Assembly: GCF_008327825.1 (NCBI RefSeq)
Contig: NZ_AP019827.1
Location: forward strand, 1,302,001 to 1,366,000
Origin: Leptotrichia shahii
GTDB taxonomy: Bacteria > Fusobacteriota > Fusobacteriia > Fusobacteriales > Leptotrichiaceae
DNA length: 64,000 nt
Direction: 5' to 3'
Position 1 is the first letter of the stretch. Every line of letters starts with the position of its first letter. The notes beneath the pieces are model-generated. The model saw only the letters and a program-made list of their open reading frames with translations. It was not told where the DNA came from and did no database searches. The position numbers were made by a program, and so were the translations under genes. Of the stretch, positions 1 to 7,722 are shown piece after piece.

Positions 1-441
1 ATTATTTGCTGTAAGTTGAATATTAAACAAATCTTTGCCAAAAGATAGTAAAACATTTAGTAAAGCAGGTGTTACTATAAAAAATCCAAAAGAAAGTCCT
101 GTAACAAATAATATAAAAGTTGCAGGTACATAAGATAAAATTGCCTTAGCTTCCTTTTCCTTAAGAGCAGGACGAATAAAAGCCCATAGCTGATAACTTG
201 TAAAAGGCAATGTCAAACTAAAAGCACATATTCCAGCCAGCATTAAATAAATGCTCAAAATATCATTAGGCCCAAGAACTGTGAGCTTCTGCTTGAATGA
301 AGCCGTCAGTAATTTGTAAATATCGGAGCAAAATATCAAACTTACTAAAAAAGCCACAATAAAAAATATAATTGTGATAATGAGTCTTTTCCTAAATTCG
401 CTCAAATGTTCTACAAGCGTCTGTTCATCAATTTTAGTCAT
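1..441 (-). CDS. tatC: Sec-independent protein translocase TatC (N-terminal part, runs off the window)
   Basis: Integral membrane core of the twin-arginine translocase, which recognises RR signal peptides and moves folded proteins across the inner membrane. The reading frame opens with ATG at 439-441 and stays open to base 1, giving 147 residues of a protein usually near 240-260. The N-terminus carries the family pattern LVEHLSEFRKRL at residues 9-20, a first membrane helix follows, and YQLWAFIRPAL near residue 90 with the downstream acidic stretch is typical of TatC. It starts 43 bp after efeU, in the same direction as efeO-efeB-efeU, and EfeB carries a Tat signal, so the operon seems to bring its own exporter. 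TatA/B would have to lie outside the window. Confidence 0.93.
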   Translation of the reverse strand, partial: MTKIDEQTLVEHLSEFRKRLIITIIFFIVAFLVSLIFCSDIYKLLTASFKQKLTVLGPNDILSIYLMLAGICAFSLTLPFTSYQLWAFIRPALKEKEAKAILSYVPATFILFVTGLSFGFFIVTPALLNVLLSFGKDLFNIQLTANN

Positions 442-484
442 TCTATTCCTTTCCGATATTTTATCTTTTAAAATTTTTATTTTT

Positions 485-2185
485 TTATTTATCTTTTCTC
501 TTTTTTATCAATGTAGCAATCACGATAATCACAATTAAAATTAATTGACTAATAAATACTTCCATATTTGCATAAATTCCCAAAATTTCCATTGTAGGTA
601 TAAAATGAACTACGTGTAACGGTAAAATCCCTACAACTTGCAACATGTGAATACTTGTTCCAAGCATTTTAAATGCAAGGAAATAAATTGTCCATGTAAG
701 TACAAAAAACACTTGATGTATTTTTATTTTTGAAGAAGCATATATTAAAACAAGTGCAATTACAATTAGTATCAATATCGCACTTACAATACCGATAATC
801 AAATTCTGCAATGAAATTAATGGTAAAATTCCTACATAAAACAATATTGTTTCTGCCCCTTCTCTAAATACCGCAAGAAAACTAAGTACAAACATTGACA
901 CAAAACTTCCTGTACTTAATACAATATCCATTTTTCTGTCAATATAATCTTGCCAAGATTTCAAGGATGATTTACTATGCAGCCAGAATCCAATCCCAAT
1001 CATCATTATAACTGCAAAAATTCCTACAAATCCTTCCAGAATTTCACGATTTGTTCCTGAAGATACCGCAGGAAATAACGCCTGAAGAGCAAATGCTATT
1101 ACCACACTTGCCAAAATTCCAGCAGCAGCTCCTGCATACACCCAACGTAATCCTTTTTTCTGATTTGCAGCTTTCAAGCTGCTTACCAATGCCAGAACTA
1201 TTAGAAGCGCCTCCACACCTTCACGAAGAAGTATAAACATTGCATCAATAAACGTATATTGTGCTTTTGTATCAATTTGTGATAATTCTGTAATTAATCC
1301 TTGTAATTGTTCCTGATACTCTTTTTCGCTACCTTTTACCATGATTATTGGAGTCTGTGTTTCCACTTTTGTATATAAAGCTGAATTTCTCGTACTTACA
1401 TCGCCTTCAACCGTAGGCCATACCTGAATAAACTCTTTCACTTTTGACTGACCTTTAGATTTATTTCCATTTTTAAAGGCTTCCAACGCATCTTTCAACA
1501 TATCTACAGCTTCTTTTAGTGTAATTGTGCTTGAAATATTATTTTCTATCTTCTTGCCATCTAAATAGTCTTGTATTGTTGATTTCAAGTCATTAAAAGA
1601 ATTGATTGTGCTGTCATAATCAAATGGCTCCACTTCCATAGAACTTCTCAAAAATGACATCGCAGTTTCTACTTTCCCATAGTAAGGAATACTTCTGCTT
1701 CTTATAAAACTTTCATTTCTTGTCCAGACACCATTAAATTTCAGATATTCTTTTTTCATAAGTTCCACATCTTTAGATTGAATTGCTTTTTCCAGCATAT
1801 CTAAAGCAGGATTCATTCTTGACTGGAACTTTTTCTTTTCTGCATTATCGTCAACAGGATTCTGCTCTTTTTCAAAAGCTAGTAATGCTGTTGTAACTTC
1901 TCTCAGGTCATCTTCTGACAATACAGCTTTTTCTTTATTTAAAAGTTCCTGTACCTTTTTCCCTTTCGTAGAATCAGCATTTTTAACCTTTTTAAATTCA
2001 TCTCTTACTTCGGAAAAAAGTTTTTTTGCTTCATTTTGGTTATTATTTTTTATTGCCGTTGTTGTGTCTGTAATTTTTATGTAAAGTCCACTATAACTTT
2101 CTTCTGCAATAATATTCACGAAGAATAGCATAAAGCACAAAAATAGCATTGTACTTATTTTTTTATTCAAATAATTTCTGCCCAA
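485..2185 (-). CDS. efeU: FTR1-family iron permease with large extracytoplasmic N-terminal domain (EfeU-like)
   Basis: Predicted inner-membrane permease for iron. A signal-like hydrophobic stretch (residues 11-27) is followed by about 290 hydrophilic, helix-rich residues and then a seven-helix-type membrane domain. The two iron-binding REGxE motifs are visible: REGVE at 321-325 and REGAE at 441-445. The periplasmic part contains an internal duplication: a W-x(4)-E...Y-x-KVET pattern appears around 153-173 and again around 256-275, as in long bacterial FTR1 proteins that carry EfeO-like helical domains. The ORF overlaps the end of efeB by 23 bp, so translation is probably coupled. At 566 residues it is about twice E. 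coli EfeU. Substrate (ferrous versus ferric) is inferred from family. Confidence 0.92.
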   Translation of the reverse strand: MGRNYLNKKISTMLFLCFMLFFVNIIAEESYSGLYIKITDTTTAIKNNNQNEAKKLFSEVRDEFKKVKNADSTKGKKVQELLNKEKAVLSEDDLREVTTALLAFEKEQNPVDDNAEKKKFQSRMNPALDMLEKAIQSKDVELMKKEYLKFNGVWTRNESFIRSRSIPYYGKVETAMSFLRSSMEVEPFDYDSTINSFNDLKSTIQDYLDGKKIENNISSTITLKEAVDMLKDALEAFKNGNKSKGQSKVKEFIQVWPTVEGDVSTRNSALYTKVETQTPIIMVKGSEKEYQEQLQGLITELSQIDTKAQYTFIDAMFILLREGVEALLIVLALVSSLKAANQKKGLRWVYAGAAAGILASVVIAFALQALFPAVSSGTNREILEGFVGIFAVIMMIGIGFWLHSKSSLKSWQDYIDRKMDIVLSTGSFVSMFVLSFLAVFREGAETILFYVGILPLISLQNLIIGIVSAILILIVIALVLIYASSKIKIHQVFFVLTWTIYFLAFKMLGTSIHMLQVVGILPLHVVHFIPTMEILGIYANMEVFISQLILIVIIVIATLIKKRKDK

Positions 2186-3401
2186 TGTACTCTCCCTTCT
2201 TTATCCCTCCAAAACACGCAAAAATTCCTGTTCCGACATGAGTAATGTATTCATTCAACTTGTCATCGTTTCCTAGGCTGTTCTGAATCTTTATAAATTG
2301 ATCAGGATGTTTTTGAAAACATATAAATAGCAGTCCCGCATCAAACTGTCCGCTCACTTCATCTATTCCATTAGAATAAGAAAAGGCACGGCGTGCTATT
2401 TTAACGTCAGCTTTTTTGGCAAGATAAACGTGTGAATCAATTGGTAGAACTGGTTTTCCGTCTGGTCCTTTTTTATTTATGTCAATTGTTGCAAATTCAT
2501 CTGTTTCTCCGAATGGAGCCCCGCTTTCCTTATACCTTCCAAACGTATTTTCCTGCTCCTGCAAATTAGTTCTATCCCATGTTTCAAGATGCATTTGAAT
2601 ACGCCTTACAATAAGAAAAGTCCCATTTTTCAGCCAATTATTCTTATCATACCAGACAACATTTTTAAAATCATTATTATTTTTTGGATTTTCCGTTCCA
2701 TCTTTAAATCCAAAAAGATTTCTTGGAGTTTCTTTTCCATTTCCAATAGGCAAAAAGCCAGCTTGAGTCCATTTTAAAGTAATTAAGGCACGTCCTTTAC
2801 GAACAAGATTTCTCACAGCATGAAATGCTACCTGTGCATCATCCGCACAAGCCTGAATACAAATATCACCGCCTTTATACTTGTCCTTTATCTGATCTCT
2901 CGGAAAATGTGGCAAATCCTTAAATTCTTCCATTTTCTTATTATCCAGCTTCAATTTATCCAGAAAAGACGGACTTATTCCAAAAGTTATTGTCAGACGG
3001 TACGGATTTAATCCCACTGTTTCTCCTGTATCTAGTGGAGGAACTAGATGATTTGCAAGTTCTGGTGCTACAAGTTCACCCTTCATAAGTTTTTCAGAAT
3101 AATCTGTCCAGTCCTTGAACATCTGTTTTATTTCTTCCTTGTCTGTAGAATGTAAATCTAATACCGCAAAATAAACATTTTTCTGAACAGGAGTAGCAAT
3201 TCCTGACTGATGTTCTCCATAAAATGAAATTTCTTCATTTCCAACAACTTGATTTGCCTTGCCGCTAAACATATTTGCAAAAATTGCACCCGCTCCGCTC
3301 GCTCCAATTGCAGCACCTGCTCCAACCATTCCTGCTTTTTTCAAAAAATCACGACGTGATATTTTTTTATCAAACCATTTTTTATCATTTTCATCACTCA
3401 T
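2163..3401 (-). CDS. efeB: Tat-exported Dyp-type heme peroxidase (EfeB)
   Basis: Periplasmic heme-dependent peroxidase of the EfeUOB iron system. Residues 14-20 are a twin-arginine motif (SRRDFLK), followed by a Gly/Ala-rich hydrophobic segment (24-45), so export as a folded, heme-loaded protein is expected. The Dyp signature GFKDG is at 231-235 (GxxDG family motif), and the 412-residue length fits EfeB. The gene lies between efeO and efeU on the same strand and overlaps efeU. EfeB has been linked to extracting iron from heme and to ferrous oxidation before transport; which applies here cannot be told from sequence. The gap upstream (3402-3608) holds a hairpin repeat rather than an obvious promoter. 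Confidence 0.93.
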   Translation of the reverse strand: MSDENDKKWFDKKISRRDFLKKAGMVGAGAAIGASGAGAIFANMFSGKANQVVGNEEISFYGEHQSGIATPVQKNVYFAVLDLHSTDKEEIKQMFKDWTDYSEKLMKGELVAPELANHLVPPLDTGETVGLNPYRLTITFGISPSFLDKLKLDNKKMEEFKDLPHFPRDQIKDKYKGGDICIQACADDAQVAFHAVRNLVRKGRALITLKWTQAGFLPIGNGKETPRNLFGFKDGTENPKNNNDFKNVVWYDKNNWLKNGTFLIVRRIQMHLETWDRTNLQEQENTFGRYKESGAPFGETDEFATIDINKKGPDGKPVLPIDSHVYLAKKADVKIARRAFSYSNGIDEVSGQFDAGLLFICFQKHPDQFIKIQNSLGNDDKLNEYITHVGTGIFACFGGIKKGEYIGQKLFE

Positions 3402-3429
3402 TATTTTACCTCTTTTTATACTGTAAGTT

Positions 3430-3600
3430 TTATTTAGATGTGTTCAATAATCTAAATGTTAATTTTAACAAAGGGAATTAATTCCCTATTTAATAATAGT
3501 TAAACATATTAGATATGTTTGATAACCTAAGTTTTTTTATCTATACAAGGGGTCAAGACCCCTTGCTTCAAGATATTTATTTTATTAAATTTTTATCGAA
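3430..3600. repeat. Intergenic hairpin repeat between efeO and efeB
   Basis: The gap contains a perfect 9-bp stem, CAAGGGGTC / GACCCCTTG (3546-3554 and 3557-3565, loop AA). The surrounding about 80 bp (3508-3595) match 32540-32630 closely, including the flanking 'gataac.taa' and 'atttattttatta' blocks. A second short palindrome (gggaattaattccc, 3473-3486) lies beside it. It is one copy of a degenerate repeat group described in the findings, and could also act as a transcript stabiliser or partial terminator between efeO and efeB. Confidence 0.65.
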
Positions 3601-3608
3601 TAAGTGTA

Positions 3609-4490
3609 TTATTTCTTAGGAGTTGCGTCTATTACGATTCCCATTTGCGATAAAGGTTCTCCAAGTTTAGTAACTGCTTCAGCTAGAGCTTTTGTATCTT
3701 CTGGCTTCAACTCTGTGTACAATTTATAATTTTTATCATCTGTCATATATTTGTCAAGAAGTGCATTTACAGCTTTAAATTCAGTATCTAAAGTTGTTAC
3801 GAGCTTAGCATCTTTTTGTTCTAATTTAGGTCTGAACAGTTCAAAAATTTTCTGAGCCCCTTCGATATTCGCTCTAAAGTCGTATAAATCAGTATGCGAG
3901 AACACTTCTTCTTCTCCAGTAATTTTTTGAGTCGAAACTTCATTTAACAAATCAATCGCTCCTGTAACCATTAAATCAGGTGTTACTTCAATTGTGGCAA
4001 TTTTTGCCTTTAGTTCCTTAATGTCGTTTACAAGATCTTCTGCATATTTTTCAGTTCCTTTTGTAGTGTTTTGTTCCCACAATATTTTTTCAATTCTATG
4101 AAAACCTTTCCATCCTTCTTCATTTTTAAATTCTTCCTTGAAGTCTACAAGACGGTAATCTATCTTAATATCCGATTCTCCAAAACTTTCAGCGATAGGC
4201 TCAGATCTTTCATAAGCCATACGGATTAAGGGATAAACTTTTTTAGCTTCGTCTAATTTCCCAGTCTTTAATAATTGTGCAAAATTTTCTGTATCCTTTA
4301 AAAGCATATCAATCTGACCTTCAACATACTTTTTATATTCAGAAGTTTCCTTGCTTAAATCAGTTTTCCCTTGTTCAGCTGTCTTTCCAGCTGTTGTACC
4401 AGCCTTTCCACCTTCCTTTGCTCCAGTATCTTTGCCACAGCTTATCGCCATTAATGCTCCAATAAGCAATAAAATTCCCATTTTTTTCAT
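3609..4490 (-). CDS. efeO: Imelysin-family iron-binding lipoprotein (EfeO/EfeM-like)
   Basis: Extracytoplasmic iron-binding component that would hand iron to EfeU. The N-terminus is a lipoprotein signal with lipobox AISC (Cys18) and a low-complexity Gly/Thr/Lys linker to about residue 45. The remainder is the helical imelysin (peptidase M75-like) domain, and its metal-binding HxxE motif is visible as GFHRIE at about residues 129-134. There is no cupredoxin domain, so it resembles the short EfeM form, anchored by lipid. It is the first gene of the operon, with a good promoter at 4521-4549 (TTTACA-17-TATAAT). An AT-rich direct repeat overlapping the -10 could be a Fur-type site, but I would not call it an operator. 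Confidence 0.9.
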   Translation of the reverse strand: MKKMGILLLIGALMAISCGKDTGAKEGGKAGTTAGKTAEQGKTDLSKETSEYKKYVEGQIDMLLKDTENFAQLLKTGKLDEAKKVYPLIRMAYERSEPIAESFGESDIKIDYRLVDFKEEFKNEEGWKGFHRIEKILWEQNTTKGTEKYAEDLVNDIKELKAKIATIEVTPDLMVTGAIDLLNEVSTQKITGEEEVFSHTDLYDFRANIEGAQKIFELFRPKLEQKDAKLVTTLDTEFKAVNALLDKYMTDDKNYKLYTELKPEDTKALAEAVTKLGEPLSQMGIVIDATPKK

Positions 4491-4520
4491 AAAAAATTCC
4501 TCCCAATTTATATTTGCTAT

Positions 4521-4549
4521 ATTATACTCATTATTTTATTATTTGTAAA
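4521..4549 (-). promoter_or_regulatory. Promoter of the efeO-efeB-efeU-tatC operon
   Basis: Read on the minus strand: TTTACA (4549-4544), 17-bp spacer, TATAAT (4526-4521), ending about 30 bp before the efeO start codon. The spacer is AT-rich with 'aataat' repeats that loosely resemble iron-regulator boxes. Confidence 0.7.
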
Positions 4550-4589
4550 GTAAAAATATTTGATTTACAAAATTTTTTACTAAAAAAAT

Positions 4590-4640
4590 TATTATGTAAC
4601 TAAAAAAGTCCTCCACAATCTAGAGAACTTTTTATTTTTT
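4590..4640 (-). terminator. Rho-independent terminator after rsmA
   Basis: Near-perfect inverted repeat, AAAAGTcCTC / GAGaACTTTT (4605-4614 and 4623-4632), flanked by A-runs on one side and T-runs on the other. It could terminate transcription in both directions; on the minus strand it follows the rsmA stop. Confidence 0.7.
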
Positions 4641-4661
4641 ATTCAATAAAATATAGACAGT

Positions 4662-5510
4662 TTAACCTTCCAAAATCCCAATAAAATCAATAAATCCTTG
4701 CACAGAAAATTCTTCTGCTCTAGCCAATTCTGTTTTGCCAACTTTTTTCAAGCATTCTTTTACAAAATCTTTTGAAAATCCTAAATTCGATAAATTATTA
4801 GAAATACTTTTTCTCTTATTTGAAAACGCTTCTCTCAAATATTTAAAATATTTTTCTTCTGAAATTTGACTTTCATATTTTTTATTTTTCAAAATTTTTA
4901 TTCCTAAAAATGCTGAATCAACTTTTGGAACAGGATCAAATTTTTCTTTTGGAACAGTAAATAAATATTCTGCTTCAGCATAAAATTGAACAGCGTGAGT
5001 AAGCAGGCTCATACTTTTACTGTGTGGCTTTGAGGCAATCCGCTCTGCCACTTCCTTTTGCACCATCAAATAGATTTCATCAATATTTTCACGGTATTCA
5101 AGCAATTTATTAATAATTGGCGAAGTTATGTAATACGGAATATTTGCTACAACTTTCACATCTTTTTTATTCTCAAAAAAAGTTTTTAAATCTGCTTCCA
5201 TAAAATCTTGATGAACTAACTTAAAATTTTCTTTTTTTTCAAATTTTTTACTCAAAAATGGGATTAAATCATCATCTATTTCAAAAGCAGTCAAAAATTT
5301 AGAATTTTCAATTAATTTTTCTGTCAAAAATCCCAAACCTGGTCCAATCTCCAGCACTTCTGTTTCTTCATCAATATTCGCCACATTCAAAATCTCGTCC
5401 AACAAACTGCTATCATTTAGAAAATTCTGACCATATTTTTTCTTAGCCTTATGATTTTCATTCTCAAAATGTTTATTTTTCTTTTGGTATTTCTCTTTTT
5501 TTCTTTTCAA
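4662..5510 (-). CDS. rsmA: 16S rRNA (adenine(1518)-N6/adenine(1519)-N6)-dimethyltransferase
   Basis: RsmA/KsgA uses SAM to dimethylate two adjacent adenines in the 3' terminal hairpin of 16S rRNA, a late check in small-subunit assembly. The SAM-binding motif EIGPGLG is at residues 54-60, the family hallmark FGQNFL-like YGQNFL at 26-31, and the catalytic NxPY-type motif NIPYY at 123-127. Length 282 is normal. The start is TTG at 5508-5510, preceded by a good AAGGAG site; the lysine-rich first 25 residues are extra compared with most homologues. Downstream of hpt on the same strand but separated by a hairpin repeat. Confidence 0.96.
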   Translation of the reverse strand: MKRKKEKYQKKNKHFENENHKAKKKYGQNFLNDSSLLDEILNVANIDEETEVLEIGPGLGFLTEKLIENSKFLTAFEIDDDLIPFLSKKFEKKENFKLVHQDFMEADLKTFFENKKDVKVVANIPYYITSPIINKLLEYRENIDEIYLMVQKEVAERIASKPHSKSMSLLTHAVQFYAEAEYLFTVPKEKFDPVPKVDSAFLGIKILKNKKYESQISEEKYFKYLREAFSNKRKSISNNLSNLGFSKDFVKECLKKVGKTELARAEEFSVQGFIDFIGILEG

Positions 5511-5540
5511 TCTTTCTCCTTATTTAATGTTCCCTTTTAT

Positions 5541-5699
5541 CCATTTGTAAAAGTATAAAAATTATGATAAGCACAGCACTTAAATTTTTGATTTTATAAT
5601 TTTTCTCCACTCTTTGACAATGGGCCTTGACCCCCTTGTTGTATAAAAAGATACTGCTTCTATTTGATAATTAGTCTTTCACTTTTACAATCACATATA
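5541..5699. repeat. Degenerate intergenic repeat, family A copy 1
   Basis: Starts with CATTTGTAAAAGT (5542-5554), has a central block with a 'ttgac..gggccttgacccccttgt' core (5614-5638) and 'atactgctt' (5651-5659), and ends with CTTTTACAATCAC. The two ends are inverted copies of each other (GTAAAAGT / ACTTTTAC). Closely similar blocks occur at 6318-6480, 30291-30372 and 62959-63120. Confidence 0.65.
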
Positions 5700-5735
5700 A
5701 TATTCTCAGAGCTATTTTAAAACTAAATTACAAAT

Positions 5736-6290
5736 TTATTCAAAAACTGATGGTTCCGCTATTCCCACATACTCAAGGTTTCTATAATTTTCATTAAAAT
5801 CAAGCCCATATCCTACAACAAATTCATTTGGAATTTCAAATCCAACATATTGCACATTAACTTCAACTTCTCTTCTTTCAGGCTTATCTAAAAGTGTGCA
5901 AAGCGATATTTTCTTAGGATTTCTGCTTCCCAAAATTTGCAATACTTTTTTTAACGTAAATCCTGAATCAATAATATCTTCAACTACCAAAACATTTTTC
6001 CCGTTAATTGTACTTCTCAGATCCTTCAAAATTTTAACTTCCCTAGAACTCTGAGTTCCTTCTCCATAACTAGAAGCCTCTATAAAATCAATCTCAAGCG
6101 GCAATTTTATTTCCCTAATCAAATCAGCCATAAACACAATAGATCCCTTCAAAAGCCCTACTATTATTAGCGGCTCATTCTCATTTTTAAAATCTTCAGT
6201 AATTTTTTCTCCCAACTCCTTCACTTTTTTATGAAGCTCTTCCTTTGTAATTAGCTGTTTTTTTATTCCAAATTCAAAATCTTTGTTCAT
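5736..6290 (-). CDS. hpt: Hypoxanthine phosphoribosyltransferase
   Basis: Purine salvage enzyme that joins hypoxanthine (or guanine) with PRPP to give IMP (or GMP). The PRPP-binding loop VVEDIIDSG lies at residues 102-110, and the family's conserved 'SSYG' flexible-loop segment is at 73-76. Its 184 residues match the Hpt/HprT family, and the usual C-terminal 'VGYGLDFNE' block is present. The ATG start is preceded by an AAGGAG-type site. It stands alone, with family A repeats on both sides. Confidence 0.95.
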   Translation of the reverse strand: MNKDFEFGIKKQLITKEELHKKVKELGEKITEDFKNENEPLIIVGLLKGSIVFMADLIREIKLPLEIDFIEASSYGEGTQSSREVKILKDLRSTINGKNVLVVEDIIDSGFTLKKVLQILGSRNPKKISLCTLLDKPERREVEVNVQYVGFEIPNEFVVGYGLDFNENYRNLEYVGIAEPSVFE

Positions 6291-6317
6291 GATTTTCTCC
6301 TTATTGTTTATATTTTT

Positions 6318-6480
6318 TATTATTTATAAAAATTTATAAAATTCCATTAATATAGCATTTTTTAAGTTTAATTCTTAATGTTTTTTACTACTTTTTGACA
6401 AGTGATCTTAACTTTTTACTGCCATAGACGCTATTACTGCTTAATTTTATATGATTTTTCTTTTATAATTTTCCATATTT
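6318..6480. repeat. Degenerate intergenic repeat, family A copy 2
   Basis: Same order of blocks as the copy at 5541-5699: 'tatttataaaaattta', then 'atagcattttttaa', 'tttttgacaagtgatctt', 'ctattactgctt' and a closing 'cttttataattttcc'. The central palindrome has decayed. It sits upstream of hpt. Confidence 0.5.
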
Positions 6481-6501
6481 AGTTTATTTTAATTTACACT
6501 A

Positions 6502-6529
6502 TTGACTTTTTTAATTTTTGTGTTATAAT
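6502..6529 (+). promoter_or_regulatory. Strong promoter with no protein gene downstream
   Basis: TTGACT (6502-6507), 16-bp spacer, TATAAT (6524-6529). It points into about 220 bp of non-coding sequence that ends in a terminator, and opposes the rplT operon. Confidence 0.75.
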
Positions 6530-6535
6530 ATTAAT

Positions 6536-6755
6536 GTTGAGGAAATGTTAAGCGATGTTTAACAATCTCTCGGCTGTATAGGGAAATTGTTTTTTTGAAT
6601 AAAAGACCATTTTATGAGATAGCCCAAAAAAACATTATTTATTTAATTTCCCTATATAAAAAGGGCTATCTCATAACCTAAAGTTAATCTATTTTGTAAG
6701 ATTTACAAGTATAGTCCTTTTGATTAAATCTAATTCATTTAGATTTTTTTTATTT
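6536..6755 (+). ncRNA. Candidate structured small RNA of about 215 nt
   Basis: A consensus promoter (6502-6529) and an intrinsic terminator (stem AAATCTAA / TTAGATTT at 6726-6733 and 6739-6746, then a T-run) enclose a stretch without a meaningful ORF. Inside are a short hairpin (TGTTAA / TTAACA, about 6546-6563) and two long inverted repeats that interleave: TATAGGGAAATT (6577-6588) pairs with 6645-6656, and TTATGAGATAGCCC (6612-6625) pairs with 6663-6676. They form an H-type pseudoknot pattern or two exclusive folds. The length would suit 6S RNA, but I see no diagnostic 6S sequence and do not claim it. Confidence 0.6.
6726..6755 (+). terminator. Intrinsic terminator of the candidate small RNA
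   Basis: Stem of 8 bp with a 5-nt loop (TTCAT), followed by T(4)ATTTT. Nothing is encoded upstream on this strand other than the candidate RNA. Confidence 0.65.
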
Positions 6756-6849
6756 TAAACTTTTTATTAAATATTGCTCAATCTCTTATTTAAATAAAAA
6801 ATCAAAATCCTTTTTTTAATTATAATTCTAAATCTATACTTTATAACTT

Positions 6850-6905
6850 AAAAAAAGTAATACTCAAACAGTTGCTTTTAATTTAAAAATCACCATTTGA
6901 GTATT
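6850..6905 (-). terminator. Terminator of the infC-rpmI-rplT operon
   Basis: Inverted repeat AATACTCAAA / TTTGAGTATT (6859-6868 and 6896-6905). On the minus strand it is followed by a run of seven T, 22 bp after the rplT stop codon. Confidence 0.8.
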
Positions 6906-6926
6906 GATTTATTTATATTTGAATCA

Positions 6927-7271
6927 CTATTTAACTTTTTCTACTAATTTTGCAAATTCAGCAGGATTGTTTAATGCTAAGTCTGCTAAAACTTTTCTAT
7001 CAAGTTCAATTCCAGCTTTTTTAAGTCCATTCATTAATCTTGAGTAAGAAATTCCGTTTAATCTTGCAGCAGCGTTAATTCTGATAATCCATAATTCACG
7101 CATTTTTCTTTTTTTCAATTTTCTATGTTCAGTTGCGTAAGCCATAGCTTTTTTAACTGCTTCATTAGCTTTTTTATAATTTGTTTTTATGGCTCCTCTA
7201 TAACCTTTTGCTTCTTTTAAAACTTTTTTATGTCTTTTTCTTCTAACTATTCCTGTTTTTACTCTTGGCAT
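6927..7271 (-). CDS. rplT: 50S ribosomal protein L20
   Basis: L20 binds 23S rRNA early in large-subunit assembly and in many bacteria represses its own operon. The N-terminus MPRVKTG and the block [17 protein letters not shown] are hallmark L20; 114 residues is the standard length. A strong AAGGAGG site precedes the ATG. The gene is last in infC-rpmI-rplT but also has its own promoter in the 200-bp gap before it (7312-7339). Confidence 0.98.
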   Translation of the reverse strand: MPRVKTGIVRRKRHKKVLKEAKGYRGAIKTNYKKANEAVKKAMAYATEHRKLKKRKMRELWIIRINAAARLNGISYSRLMNGLKKAGIELDRKVLADLALNNPAEFAKLVEKVK

Positions 7272-7311
7272 ATTCTTTCCTCCTTGATATTTTAGCCGTT
7301 TTCTGTTCTTT

Positions 7312-7339
7312 TATATATTTAGAACTAACTTTTTGTCAA
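7312..7339 (-). promoter_or_regulatory. Internal promoter upstream of rplT
   Basis: Minus strand: TTGACA (7339-7334), 16-bp spacer, TATATA (7317-7312), with rplT starting about 40 bp further on. Confidence 0.6.
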
Positions 7340-7359
7340 TTTTTAATTTTGTTTTATAT

Positions 7360-7444
7360 AAAAGCTGTTAATTTGTATTTTAAACTGCTTTTTTGGTCTC
7401 ATTTTTGAATAAAAGCCGTAAATTTTAATTAAATTGCTTTTTTC
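7360..7444 (-). repeat. Two tandem hairpin units between rpmI and rplT
   Basis: Two 35-bp units with a 50-bp period (7410-7444 and 7360-7394). On the minus strand each begins AAAAAAGCA.TTTAA and ends CGGCTTTTAT or CAGCTTTTAT, so each can fold as an AAAAGC...GCTTTT hairpin. They lie where an L20-responsive control element could be placed, but their role is unknown. Confidence 0.5.
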
Positions 7445-7471
7445 AACATATTTTTAAAACAATTGTTGGAA

Positions 7472-7678
7472 CTATCTTCCTTCTTGTCCAGCCAATACTT
7501 TTTTGATTTTTCTTTCAGCACCTTTTGGAGCGATTGCGTCTTGTCCTAGACGTTTTTTTCTTTTATGAGTCTTTTTAGTCAAGATATGGCTCTTTCCTGA
7601 ATGTCTTATAGAAATTTTTCCACTTCCTATAACTTTAACTCTTTTTTTTGTTCCTTTATGTGTTTTCATTTTTGGCAT
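7472..7678 (-). CDS. rpmI: 50S ribosomal protein L35
   Basis: Small basic protein of the large ribosomal subunit. The start is set at ATG 7676-7678, giving MPKMKTHKG, the universal L35 N-terminus, with AGGAGGAAAG just upstream. A longer in-frame extension to 7705 would run through this ribosome site and is rejected. The 68 residues, the 'KTHKGTKKR' block and the '[15 protein letters not shown]' segment are typical. It follows infC by about 45 bp in the usual operon order. Confidence 0.97.
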   Translation of the reverse strand: MPKMKTHKGTKKRVKVIGSGKISIRHSGKSHILTKKTHKRKKRLGQDAIAPKGAERKIKKVLAGQEGR

Positions 7679-7722
7679 TTTCTTTCCTCCTAAATCACTT
7701 TTCACTTTTTTAAATTTTGCCT

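Noticed and set aside
6536-6755. 6S RNA identity for the longer RNA
   Set aside because: The length is plausible, but the repeats interleave rather than forming one long hairpin with a central bubble.
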